Below are positions 33,309 to 41,406 of a DNA stretch of 41,543 nucleotides, in pieces. A program made the translations under genes and the position numbers. Each line of letters begins with the position of its first letter. The stretch's first letter is position 1. The DNA is from Bradyrhizobium sp. Lineage in GTDB: Bacteria; Pseudomonadota; Alphaproteobacteria; Rhizobiales; Xanthobacteraceae. The stretch spans positions 1 through 41,543 of the forward strand of contig NZ_JACRMG010000042.1 in the NCBI RefSeq assembly GCF_016219575.1. Reading direction: 5' to 3'. The notes under the pieces were generated by a model. The model was given only the letters and a program-made list of their open reading frames with translations, had not been told where the DNA came from and made no database searches.

Positions 33309-35090
33309 ATGCAGCCACTCAAGCACGATCGCAGGGCCGCCTTTCCCGACCAGCCGGGCTTGCTCGCGCCCGACACGACGGGAATGAACTTCTATCGGGC
33401 CGATCCGGCGCTGACCGATCTGCTGCGGTTGCATCTGCCGGAAGCGACATTCCGCCACATCGAGCCGCACCTCGACCGCCTCGGCGCCATGGCCGGCGGC
33501 CATCTCGACGAATGTGCGCGGCTTGCCGACCGTCACACGCCGGTGCTGCACCAGCGCGACAAGTTCGGTGGCGATACCCAGTGGATCGAATATCACCCTG
33601 CGTATCGCGAGTTGGAGCGCGCCGCGTTCGGCGAGTTCGGCATTCATGCGATGTCGATCCGCAAGGGCATTCTGGGCTGGCCGGACAAATATCCCGTTGT
33701 GGCCAAGCACGCCTTCACCTTCCTGTTCAACCAGACTGAATTCGGCATGGGTTGTCCGATCAACGTCACGGATGGCTGCGCCAAGCTGCTCAACAATTTC
33801 GGCAGCGAGGCGCTGAAGGCAAAGTATCTCGACGGGTTGACCCAGACCGACATGAGCAAGCTGACCCAGGGCGGCCAGTTCATGACGGAGAAGGAAGGCG
33901 GCTCCGACGTCGGCACGCTGACGACGACGGCGGTGCAGGAGGGCGACCATTGGCGGCTCCATGGCGAGAAGTGGTTCTGCTCCAATGCGGACGCCGAGGT
34001 CGTGATGCTGCTGGCGCGGCCGGAGGGCGCGGGGCCGGGCACGCGCGGCGTCGGCCTGTTCCTGATGCCGCGGCGGCTCGATGACGGTTCGCAGAACCAC
34101 TACCGGATCGTGCGCCTGAAGGACAAGCTCGGCACCCGCTCGATGGCATCGGGCGAGATCAAGCTGGAAGGCGCGATCGCCTACGCCGTCGGCAAGCTCG
34201 ACCGCGGCTTCGTGCAAATGGCCGAGATGGTCAATTCCTCGCGGCTCTCCAATGGCGTGAAGTCGACCGCGCTGATGCGCCGCGCGCATCATGATGCGAT
34301 GACGGTGGCCAGGAATCGCGTGGTGTTCGGCCAACGCATCGTCGACCTGCCGCTGGCACAGCGGCAGCTGATGAAGATCATGCTGCCGACGGAGCAGGGG
34401 CTTTCGCTGAGCTTCCTGACCGCGGATGCCCTCGACCGCGCGGAGGCCGGCAGCCAGGATGCGGCGGCGCTGTTGCGCATCCTGACGCCGACGCTGAAAT
34501 TCCGCGCCACCCGCGATGCCCGCAAGGTCTGCGGCGATGCGCTGGAGATGCGCGGCGGCATCGGCTACATCGAGGAATTCGCCACCGCGCGCCTCTTGCG
34601 CGATGCGCATCTCGGCTCGATCTGGGAAGGTACCGGCAACATCGTCGCCATCGACGCGCTGAAGCGCGCTGTCGGCCGCCATGGCGCCGACAGTGCGCTC
34701 TCCGCCGACCTGCATGCGCGGCTCAGCGAATCCGCCAATGTGCCGCCCGCCTGGCGCGACCGCCTGCGCGGTCTGACCGACCGCGCCGTCGGTTTTGCGC
34801 GCGAAGTGGCAAGCCGCATGGACAATGAGGGCGATGCGCGGCGGGCGACCAGCCTGCTCTATCATGTGGCGAGTGCGGTGGCCTTTGCCTGGGAAGGCAG
34901 CCGCATCCAGGATATGCGGGGTGACGCGCGGCGGATGCTGTTATCGCGGCTGGTGGTCGATCACCGCCTGTCGGCGGGCGATCTGTTCCGGCTGACGGAA
35001 AGTGCCGCGCAGCGCGCGATCACGGGGCATCTGCTCGGCGACCGCGCCGTGGGCATGACCGAGGTTGGCGAATTGCTCACCGCAGCGTAG
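33309..35090 (+). CDS. Acyl-CoA dehydrogenase family protein (long, AidB-like class)
   Basis: 593 residues from the ATG at 33309. A longer frame reaches back over the divergent gene and is not credible. An FAD enzyme oxidising an acyl-CoA at alpha-beta. The N-terminal extension of some 150 residues places it with the long AidB-like acyl-CoA dehydrogenases. Visible marks are QFMTEKEGGSDVGTL (flavin-contact segment), LHGEKWFCSNADAEVVMLLA, VKSTALMRRAHHDAM, and GGIGYIEEFATARLLRDAH with GSIWEGTGNIVAIDAL near the active site. The alcohol dehydrogenase gene follows 46 bases later. Confidence 0.92.
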   Translation: MQPLKHDRRAAFPDQPGLLAPDTTGMNFYRADPALTDLLRLHLPEATFRHIEPHLDRLGAMAGGHLDECARLADRHTPVLHQRDKFGGDTQWIEYHPAYRELERAAFGEFGIHAMSIRKGILGWPDKYPVVAKHAFTFLFNQTEFGMGCPINVTDGCAKLLNNFGSEALKAKYLDGLTQTDMSKLTQGGQFMTEKEGGSDVGTLTTTAVQEGDHWRLHGEKWFCSNADAEVVMLLARPEGAGPGTRGVGLFLMPRRLDDGSQNHYRIVRLKDKLGTRSMASGEIKLEGAIAYAVGKLDRGFVQMAEMVNSSRLSNGVKSTALMRRAHHDAMTVARNRVVFGQRIVDLPLAQRQLMKIMLPTEQGLSLSFLTADALDRAEAGSQDAAALLRILTPTLKFRATRDARKVCGDALEMRGGIGYIEEFATARLLRDAHLGSIWEGTGNIVAIDALKRAVGRHGADSALSADLHARLSESANVPPAWRDRLRGLTDRAVGFAREVASRMDNEGDARRATSLLYHVASAVAFAWEGSRIQDMRGDARRMLLSRLVVDHRLSAGDLFRLTESAAQRAITGHLLGDRAVGMTEVGELLTAA

Positions 35091-35136
35091 GTTCAAATTC
35101 AATCCACAAGAACAATCACAGCAGAGGGAACGACCG

Positions 35137-36225
35137 ATGAAGGCCGCCGTATTGTACGAAGTCAACAAGCCGCTGGTGATCGAGGATATCAGTGTGCCGA
35201 ATCCCGGCCCGCGCGAAGTCCTGATCCGCACCAGGGTCGCCGGCCTCTGTCATTCCGACCTGCATTTCATGGAAGGCCTCTATCCGCATCCGTTGCCGGC
35301 GGTGCTCGGCCATGAATCGGCCGGCGTGGTGGAGAAGGTCGGTTCCGACGTCACCTATGTGAAGCCGGGCGATCACGTCGTCACCTGCCTCTCGGTGTTC
35401 TGCGGCACCTGCGACAACTGCACCACCGGCCGCACGGTGCTGTGCACCGACACCACGGTGAAGATGCTGCCGGGCGCCTCCAACCGCTTGCAATGGGGCA
35501 AGCCGGAGAAGCTGAACCAGTTCCTCAATCTCTCCTCCTTTGCAGAGCAGATGCTGGTGCACGAGAACGCCATCGTCAAAATCAAGAAGGAAATGCCGCT
35601 GGAGCTGGCCGCGCTGATCGGCTGCGGCGTCATCACCGGCTATGGCGCGGTCGTAAACACGGCAAAGGTCACGGCCGGCGAGACCGTCGCGGTGGTCGGC
35701 TGCGGCGGCGTCGGCATGGCTGCGATCAACGGCGCGGCAATCGCAGGCGCCGGCCGCATCATCGCCATCGATACCAATCCCGCGAAGTTGCAGCTGGCGA
35801 CCAAGCTCGGCGCCACCGACATCGTCGATCCCGCCCGCGGCGACGTCGTGCAGCAGGTGCGCGAGCTCACCGGCGGCGGCGTGCATCACTCTTTCGAGGT
35901 ATTGGGCCGCAAGGAAACCGCCGAGCAGTGCTTTGCCATGCTCGCCCCCGGCGGCACCGCCACCATCGTCGGCATGATCCCGTTCGGCCAGAAGATCGAG
36001 CTGCACGGCTTCGACTTCCTGCGCGAACGCCGCATCCAGGGCTCATCCATGGGCTCGAACCATTTCCGCGTCGACATGCCCCGGCTGGTCGAATTCTACA
36101 TGCGCGGCAAGCTGCATCTGGAAGACTGGATCTCGGCCAAGCTGAAGCTGTCGGAAATCAACGAAGGCTTTGCCAACATGAAAGCCGGCAAGACGCTGCG
36201 CAGCGTGATCATGTTCGACAGCTGA
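35137..36225 (+). CDS. Zinc-dependent alcohol dehydrogenase, class III-like
   Basis: 362 residues, ATG at 35137 after GAGGGAACGACC. The catalytic zinc ligands are C38 (GLCHSDLH) and H59-E60 (LGHESAGVVE); the structural zinc is held by C89, C92, C95 and C103. VVGCGGVGMAAINGAAIAGA is the NAD-binding loop, followed by AIDTNPAKL with the Asp that selects NAD. The sequence resembles the alcohol dehydrogenases close to glutathione-dependent formaldehyde dehydrogenase, but the chain is shorter. Second gene of the plus-strand operon, so it may oxidise an alcohol or hydroxyacyl product of the same route (inference). Confidence 0.94.
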   Translation: MKAAVLYEVNKPLVIEDISVPNPGPREVLIRTRVAGLCHSDLHFMEGLYPHPLPAVLGHESAGVVEKVGSDVTYVKPGDHVVTCLSVFCGTCDNCTTGRTVLCTDTTVKMLPGASNRLQWGKPEKLNQFLNLSSFAEQMLVHENAIVKIKKEMPLELAALIGCGVITGYGAVVNTAKVTAGETVAVVGCGGVGMAAINGAAIAGAGRIIAIDTNPAKLQLATKLGATDIVDPARGDVVQQVRELTGGGVHHSFEVLGRKETAEQCFAMLAPGGTATIVGMIPFGQKIELHGFDFLRERRIQGSSMGSNHFRVDMPRLVEFYMRGKLHLEDWISAKLKLSEINEGFANMKAGKTLRSVIMFDS

Positions 36226-36239
36226 CGACGATGTGTTTC

Positions 36240-36457
36240 ACCTCTCCCCGCTCTCTGCGGGGAGAGGTCGGATCGCGCAGCGATCCGGGTGAGGGGCCGG
36301 GCACGCGGGCTCCGCGGTTGCGCTCCTTCCGATTCCAACTTCCCAGTCAAGGATTCGGTGATAGGTGATTTCGCAGCAAGCATCTCGCCTCGCCCCTCAC
36401 CCGCCGCCGGCGCTGCGCTCCGGCGTCGACCTCTCCCCGCAGAGAGCGGGGAGAGGT
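36240..36457. repeat. Palindromic repeat, 'CCTCTCCCCGC' type, third copy, with 29-bp perfect arms
   Basis: The 29 bases at 36240-36268 are the exact reverse complement of 36429-36457, and each arm is itself a short hairpin (CCTCTCCCCGC ... GCGGGGAGAGG). GGGTGAGGGGC and GCCCCTCACCC form a further inverted pair inside. Together about 218 bases can fold as a cruciform. It lies between convergent genes (ADH and NTF2-like) and may terminate both. Confidence 0.9.
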
Positions 36458-36482
36458 TGAAGGCGCCGTCGCGCGCAGGCCC

Positions 36483-36836
36483 TCACCGTGTCACATGCGC
36501 CGACACCGCGAGCCACTTGCCGTTCTGCCTCGCCCAGCAATCCGTGTAGCGGCCATGGGCCTGCTGCCCATCGGGCATGGTGTAGCTTGTTGCGGCATGG
36601 ATGATGGCGAAGTCGCCGAGGATGCGGATCTTCACGTCCTCGGCGCGCAGATTCCTGATCGCCACCGGCTTTGCCGTTTGCTGCAGGAAGGCGGCGCGGT
36701 CGACCAGCGACTTGTCGGGATTGGAGCAGTAGAAGTCGGCCGCGAGGATTTCGTCGAAGCGCCTGACGTCGGAATTCTGCACGGAGGCGACGTAGTCGTG
36801 GTTGAGCCTTGTGAGTTCCGCGAGATCGTTGTTCAT
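36483..36836 (-). CDS. NTF2-like (SnoaL/DUF4440) small protein
   Basis: 117 residues from the ATG at 36836, with GAGGGAA six bases upstream. The frame extends 54 residues further upstream but reads Arg-rich and overlaps the next gene. The cone-shaped NTF2-like fold is suggested by LNHDYVASVQNSDVRRFDEI at the start, DFYCSNPDKSLVDRAAFLQQ, and YTDCWARQNGKWLAVSAHVT at the end, the standard DUF4440 C-terminal strand. Members are enzymes or ligand-binding proteins of varied role. Confidence 0.88.
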   Translation of the reverse strand: MNNDLAELTRLNHDYVASVQNSDVRRFDEILAADFYCSNPDKSLVDRAAFLQQTAKPVAIRNLRAEDVKIRILGDFAIIHAATSYTMPDGQQAHGRYTDCWARQNGKWLAVSAHVTR

Positions 36837-36879
36837 GGCTTCCCTCGTTCTCGTTCTGAATTCAGATATCCGGCGCCAA

Positions 36880-37437
36880 TCAGGCTGGGGTCGGCGAGCG
36901 CTTGAGCACGACTCGGGCGAGCCATCCAAGCAAATAGCCCGCAAGCGAGGACGCCAGCGGCGGCAGAAGCCCACGAAGGTCGTATCTGGCCCCGGCAAGG
37001 AATTCCGTGAGCGACGGCGCCAGCAGGAGATCCAGGTTCAGGAAGACGACCGGCGATATCACGAGCAGCGCCAGCCGCAGCCGGTGCCTGGCGAAGAAGC
37101 ACAATGCGGCAATGAGGACCGTCGTGATGCCGAGCATGCCGTGGGCGATCTCGTAGCCGAGCGCGTTGCGGATGTTGTACGCGCTGGCCAGCAGCAGGCC
37201 CCAGACGAGACCGCCGATCAGGAGCGCCGTGTCATCGACGCGCCGGAAAGGCCGCAGATACCCGAGCGCGAGAAACGCCAGGATCGACAGCGTCGGCCAG
37301 GCCGCGACAAAGCTGCCATGCATCAGCCCCCAGAGATGAAAAGTCGGCAAGCTCAGCGCGGTATAGAGCTGGCCGAGCGGCCACATCAGCAGGAAGCCCG
37401 CAACGATCGCGATGACGATTTGAATTGGAGTCTGCAT
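36880..37437 (-). CDS. Hypothetical membrane protein
   Basis: 185 residues with five or six hydrophobic stretches (for instance QIVIAIVAGFLLMWPLGQLY, ILAFLALGYL, ALLIGGLVWGLLLASA, TVLIAALCFF, LALLVISPVVFLNLDLLLA). I recognise no named family. The basic C-terminus VVLKRSPTPA is probably cytoplasmic. It ends 43 bases before the NTF2-like gene on the same strand, so the two may be co-transcribed. Confidence 0.78.
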   Translation of the reverse strand: MQTPIQIVIAIVAGFLLMWPLGQLYTALSLPTFHLWGLMHGSFVAAWPTLSILAFLALGYLRPFRRVDDTALLIGGLVWGLLLASAYNIRNALGYEIAHGMLGITTVLIAALCFFARHRLRLALLVISPVVFLNLDLLLAPSLTEFLAGARYDLRGLLPPLASSLAGYLLGWLARVVLKRSPTPA

Positions 37438-37447
37438 GGCTCAATCA

Positions 37448-37561
37448 TACCGTTTGATCCTCATGGTGAGGTGGCGCGCCAGCGCCGTCTCGAACCATGA
37501 AGGCCGTCATGTCTCATCCTTCGAGACGCGCGCGTTGCGCGCTCCTCAGGATGAGGAGTCC
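37448..37561. repeat. Palindromic repeat, 'CTCATCCTTCGAGACG' type
   Basis: TCCTCATGGTGAGG near the left and CCTCAGGATGAGGA near the right are inverted with one mismatch. GTCTCGAACCATGA and TCATCCTTCGAGAC pair less exactly within. It lies between the amidase stop (37563) and the membrane-protein start, a form of intergenic repeat common in Bradyrhizobiaceae (from memory). Confidence 0.75.
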
Positions 37562-37562
37562 T

Positions 37563-39035
37563 CTAGTCATCAAACATCGGCGGCGGCTTGAAGCCGCCGA
37601 ATTCGCGCTCGATCAGTTCGCCAAGCTTGATCGTGGTGCGGTCTTCCAGCCAGGGCCCGACGATCTGCACGCCGACCGGTAGGCCGTCGGGCGAGAAGCC
37701 GGTGGGGATCGCCGTGGAGGGTAGCCCCGGCAGCGTGGCGATACCTGGCCATGACAGCTGGTCCGGATAGACATAGGCCTTGCCGTCGATATGGATTTGG
37801 CGGCTTTCCTGCTCCGGCGAATGATCGTGCTTGTAGGCCGGCGTCGGCATGATCGGGCAGATCACGGCGTCATATTGCCTGAACAGTTCGCGCCATTGCG
37901 CACGCAGCCGCGCGCGGGCGCCGTCGGCCATCAGCCAGTCGCGATGGCTCATCGCAATGCCGCGCAATCGCTCCGCGCCGAGGCTGGTGTCACCGGGCGG
38001 GATGGCATGAGCAGCAGCCTGCGCGCTGGAATAGACGTCGGGCGGATAGGACGCGGCGAGGAACGACATCAGCATGCGCATATAGAGCCCGGTCGAGGCG
38101 GCGAAGTCGGGCAACAGCTCCGAGCGGCGCGCGACTTTCACACCTGCCCTGTCGAGATTGGCGGCTAGCCTGTCGATGCTGCCGCGCACCACGGTGTCCG
38201 TCGGCATCACCGGATCGGTGTCGATGACGACCACGCGAAAATCCTTCAGCGTCGTGTGCCGCGGCGCCGGCAATTCGAGCCGGTAGGCCTTGCCGGCTTC
38301 CAGCGGATCGGGACCGGCGATGACGTCGAGCAAGAGGGAAAGATCGGCGGCGCAGCGCGCCATCGGGCCGATCACCGCCAGATCGCGGTCGAACGGCAGC
38401 GGCGGAAACGGCGGCGGCACATGGCCGCGCGAGGGCGCCAGCGCATAGGTCGGCTTGTGCGCATAGACGCCGCAGTGGAACGCCGGCACGCGCAAGGAGC
38501 CGCCGATATCCGAGCCGAGCGACAGCGGTCCGTAGCCGGCGGCCAGCGCCGCCGACGAGCCGCCGGAAGAGCCGCCGGGCGTGCGGCCGAGATCCCAGGG
38601 GTTGTTGGTGACGCCGTAGATGTCGTTGTAGCTCTGCCAGTCGCCGAGCCCGAGCGGGACGTTGGTCTTGCCGAGGATGACGCCGCCGGCGTCCTTGACG
38701 CGCGTGATCGACAGCGCGTCCTCGCCGGGCACGAAGTTCTTCTGTTGCGGAATGCCCCAGGTCGTGGGCAGGCCCGCGACGTTGTAGGATTCCTTCACCG
38801 TCAGGGGGATGCCGAGCAGCGCCTTCTGCTCGCCGCGGGCCAGCGCCGCGTCCGCCTCGCGCGCCGCTTCAAGGCCGCGCTCGAAATCGCGCACGCAGAT
38901 CGCGTTGATCTTCGCATCGTGCCGCTCGATGCGGGCAATGGCGTCCTTTGCGAGCTCCACCGCAGACACCTTCCTTGCGGTAAGCGCCGCCGACAGATTG
39001 GTGGCGGTCTCGAAGCTCCATTGCGATTTGGCCAA
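37563..39035 (-). CDS. Amidase-signature family hydrolase, second copy
   Basis: 490 residues from a TTG at 39035, chosen because GGGAGAA lies four bases upstream and MAKSQWSFETATNLSAAL matches the family N-terminus; an ATG at 39092 would add 19 atypical residues. The catalytic Lys is in LGIPLTVKESYNVAG, the Ser-rich loop is GGSSGGSSAALAAG, and the nucleophile segment is GSDIGGSLRVPA. FHCGVYAHKPTYALAPSRGH follows. It is only distantly similar to the amidase at 12170, and no small partner gene is next to it. The substrate is unknown. Confidence 0.92.
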   Translation of the reverse strand: MAKSQWSFETATNLSAALTARKVSAVELAKDAIARIERHDAKINAICVRDFERGLEAAREADAALARGEQKALLGIPLTVKESYNVAGLPTTWGIPQQKNFVPGEDALSITRVKDAGGVILGKTNVPLGLGDWQSYNDIYGVTNNPWDLGRTPGGSSGGSSAALAAGYGPLSLGSDIGGSLRVPAFHCGVYAHKPTYALAPSRGHVPPPFPPLPFDRDLAVIGPMARCAADLSLLLDVIAGPDPLEAGKAYRLELPAPRHTTLKDFRVVVIDTDPVMPTDTVVRGSIDRLAANLDRAGVKVARRSELLPDFAASTGLYMRMLMSFLAASYPPDVYSSAQAAAHAIPPGDTSLGAERLRGIAMSHRDWLMADGARARLRAQWRELFRQYDAVICPIMPTPAYKHDHSPEQESRQIHIDGKAYVYPDQLSWPGIATLPGLPSTAIPTGFSPDGLPVGVQIVGPWLEDRTTIKLGELIEREFGGFKPPPMFDD

Positions 39036-39175
39036 GGCGTTCTCCCGGTTCTCGTTGTCGCGGATGATGCGCAGGTTGCGCACTGCCCGCAAGCCGGATC
39101 GCCGCGATCAAGTCATCGTGCGGGCAATTGCGGCCGTTGTATCCGTCGCGATATCGCAACGCTTGACCGCAATTG

Positions 39176-40147
39176 CTATGCCGCGCCGATCAGTATCCCC
39201 ACGCCCAGCACGATGGCGCCGCCGAGCACGATCTGGAACACCGCCTGCAGGAACGGCGTGTCCATGTAGCGCGCACGGATGAAGGCGATCGCCCAGAGCT
39301 CGAAGAACACCACGATGCAGGCAATGGCGGTGGCGATCCAGAATGCATTCGTCCAGCTGTCCGGCACCAGGTAGGGCAGGGTGTGGCCGAGCCCGCCGAG
39401 CGTCGTCATCGCCCCGCAGGTGATGCCGCGCAGCCAGGGCGAGCCGCGCCCGGTCAGCGAGCCGTCGTCGGACAGCGCTTCGGCAAAACCCATGCTGATG
39501 CCGGCGCCGATCGAGGCGGCGAGGCCAACCAGGAACGTCTGCCAGTTCTGGTGCGTGGCGAACGCGGCCGCAAACAGCGGCGCCAGCGTCGAGACCGAGC
39601 CGTCCATCAGGCCGGCCAGGCCGGGCTGGACGTATTGCAGCACGAACATGCGCCGCCGCGTCTTGTCTTCCTCCGCGCGGACGTCGGGCTTGAGTATCTG
39701 ATCCGTCAGCTTGGCGGCGAGGTGCTCATGGCCCTTCTCGATTTCCGCGAGGTCGCCGAGCAGCCTGCGGACGTTGACGTCCTTGGCCTGTTCGGCGGCT
39801 CTCGCATAGAAGCGTTCGGCCTGGAACTCCATCGTCTCGACTTCCTTGCGGATGGTATCGAGCGACAGGTTCTTGGTGAGCCAGATCGGCCTGCGGCGCA
39901 GAAAGCCCCTCACGTCCTCGCGGCGGATCGGCGGAAGATTTTGACCGAAGCGCTGCTCGTACATCTCGAGCAGCATGTGGCGATGGTTCTTTTCCTCCTC
40001 CGCCATCTCCTCGAACAGTTTTGCCGAATCCGGATAACGCTCGGCGAGATCCTCGGCAAAGCTCATATAGATGCGGCTGTCTTCCTCTTCCGAGGAGATC
40101 GCGACAGCCAGCACTTCGCGCTCGGTGAGGTCGGCGAAATTCTTCAC
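39176..40147 (-). CDS. mbfA: MbfA-like membrane-bound ferritin (rubrerythrin-VIT1 fusion)
   Basis: 323 residues from a GTG at 40147, preceded by GGAG seven bases upstream. The N-terminal half is a rubrerythrin/ferritin-like four-helix domain with two ExxH iron-site motifs (EEMAEEEKNHRH and LAEIEKGHEHL) and Glu-rich helix 1 (SSEEEDSRIYMSFAEDL). The C-terminal half (about 165-323) is a VIT1/CCC1-type transporter with GLAGLMDGSVSTLAPLFAAA and SIGAGISMGFAEALSDDGS. In Bradyrhizobium and Agrobacterium MbfA exports iron and protects against iron and peroxide stress under control of Irr (established). I could not see a clear Irr-binding ICE motif upstream. Confidence 0.95.
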   Translation of the reverse strand: MKNFADLTEREVLAVAISSEEEDSRIYMSFAEDLAERYPDSAKLFEEMAEEEKNHRHMLLEMYEQRFGQNLPPIRREDVRGFLRRRPIWLTKNLSLDTIRKEVETMEFQAERFYARAAEQAKDVNVRRLLGDLAEIEKGHEHLAAKLTDQILKPDVRAEEDKTRRRMFVLQYVQPGLAGLMDGSVSTLAPLFAAAFATHQNWQTFLVGLAASIGAGISMGFAEALSDDGSLTGRGSPWLRGITCGAMTTLGGLGHTLPYLVPDSWTNAFWIATAIACIVVFFELWAIAFIRARYMDTPFLQAVFQIVLGGAIVLGVGILIGAA

Positions 40148-40216
40148 GACGGGCTCCGCTTCCTGATCCGGCGCTACTCTAGATCGTTACGGACGCGGGT
40201 TAAAGTGCGATCGGTG

Positions 40217-41371
40217 TCAGGCGCTGTTGCGAGCGCTGTGCAGGAACGCGAGCAGGAGACGGCTGACTTCGGCCGGCTGCTCCTGCTGCACCCAATGGCC
40301 GGCGCCGTCGACGAGATGGCAGCCGATCATGTTGGTGCACGCCCTGGCCTGCATCGCCTCGAACACGCCGGGGCGTTGATAGGTGCCCCAGTCCTGCTTG
40401 CCCGAGATGAAGGCGGAGGGGATGTCGATGCTGCGGCCGGACCAGGTTTGCAGCTCGGGAACGAACGCGCCCGAGGTGCCGCAGCGATACCATTGCAGGC
40501 CGCCCTGGAATCCGTTGCGCCGATACTCGGCGGCGTAGAAGGCAAGCTCGCTGTCGGGCAGCCACTTGTTGGCGGCGATCTCCGCGGCCGACGGCATCTC
40601 CTTCGCCACGGTGGCGGCCATGTCGTCCGCGAGATCCATGATGTAGTAGGTCGGCAGTTTCGCAAGCTCGCCGGCCGACCAGGATTGGAGCGGGTAGGGC
40701 GCGTTGGCTTTCCAGTCCGCGCTCTTGTGGTGGTAGTAGGCGCGCATGAAATCGTGCACGCCCTGCGGCGCCTCGTGCATGTCGCGGTTCGCTTCGCGCT
40801 TCGAATAGTACCACTGGTAGTGCTTGCGCGGGCGCGGCAGCGCGGCGAGCTCGCGATGCACGGGATCCTCCGCCGTGGGTTTTGCTTGCCCATCCACGGT
40901 ATTGAACGGCAGCGACGGCGGACCGCCGAACGGCGCGCTCATCATCACGACCGAGCGGAACACATCGGGCCGGATCAGCGCGCACCATGCCGCAACCGAG
41001 CTGCCGAAGTCGTGGCCGATCACGGCATCGACATGGCGATAACCGAAGGCATGCACCAGCCCGAGCGCGTCGCGCACCAGATTGGGCAAGCGGAAGGACG
41101 CGAGGTCGCCGTCATAGCTCGCGTCCCAGCCGGTGGTGCGGCCATAGCCGCGCTGGTCCGGCGCGAGGACGTGGTAGCCGGCTTCGGCAAGGGCAGGCAT
41201 CACCTTGCGCCAGCTGAAGGCGAGCTCGGGGAAGCCGTGCAGCAGGAGCAGGCAGGGCCGGCCGCGTGTTTCGTAGCCCGCCTCCAGCACATGCATGCGC
41301 AGGCCGTTGATGTTCTCGACGTAGCGCGAGCGGATCGATGCGGGGAGCGGAATGTCGGGGAGGGCGGCCAT
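40217..41371 (-). CDS. Alpha/beta hydrolase, epoxide-hydrolase-like
   Basis: 384 residues. The epoxide hydrolase/haloalkane dehalogenase arrangement is visible: oxyanion motif HGFPE (45-49), nucleophile D121 in VIGHDFGSSVAAW, acid in ISGKQDWGTYQ, and the catalytic His in VDGAGHWVQQEQP. A cap domain with many Tyr/Trp residues (KHYQWYYSKREANR, FYAAEYRRNGFQGGLQWYR) supplies candidate ring-opening tyrosines. An Asp nucleophile and the HGxP motif argue against esterase. AAGGAG lies just upstream of the ATG. It ends 69 bases before mbfA on the same strand, probably without functional link. Confidence 0.9.
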   Translation of the reverse strand: MAALPDIPLPASIRSRYVENINGLRMHVLEAGYETRGRPCLLLLHGFPELAFSWRKVMPALAEAGYHVLAPDQRGYGRTTGWDASYDGDLASFRLPNLVRDALGLVHAFGYRHVDAVIGHDFGSSVAAWCALIRPDVFRSVVMMSAPFGGPPSLPFNTVDGQAKPTAEDPVHRELAALPRPRKHYQWYYSKREANRDMHEAPQGVHDFMRAYYHHKSADWKANAPYPLQSWSAGELAKLPTYYIMDLADDMAATVAKEMPSAAEIAANKWLPDSELAFYAAEYRRNGFQGGLQWYRCGTSGAFVPELQTWSGRSIDIPSAFISGKQDWGTYQRPGVFEAMQARACTNMIGCHLVDGAGHWVQQEQPAEVSRLLLAFLHSARNSA

Positions 41372-41389
41372 GTATTCGCTCCTTTCTTA

Positions 41390-41406
41390 CCCTCTCCCCT
41401 TGCGGG
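41390..41406. repeat. Half of a 'CCTCTCCCC' palindromic repeat
   Basis: CCCTCTCCCCTTGCGGG resembles the left arm of the repeats at 26781, 30378 and 36240, but no matching right arm follows. Instead the sequence changes to CCTGTTGCGTAATTGG, the possible border of an insertion sequence. Confidence 0.45.

Noticed and set aside
33225..34865. 546-codon minus-strand frame opposite the acyl-CoA dehydrogenase
   Set aside because: No recognisable motif, composition typical of an antisense shadow, and the plus strand has clear acyl-CoA dehydrogenase segments.
40148..40216. Irr-binding ICE motif upstream of mbfA
   Set aside because: Only AACGATCTAGAGTAG is AT-richer in this gap and it does not match the palindromic ICE pattern well enough to call.
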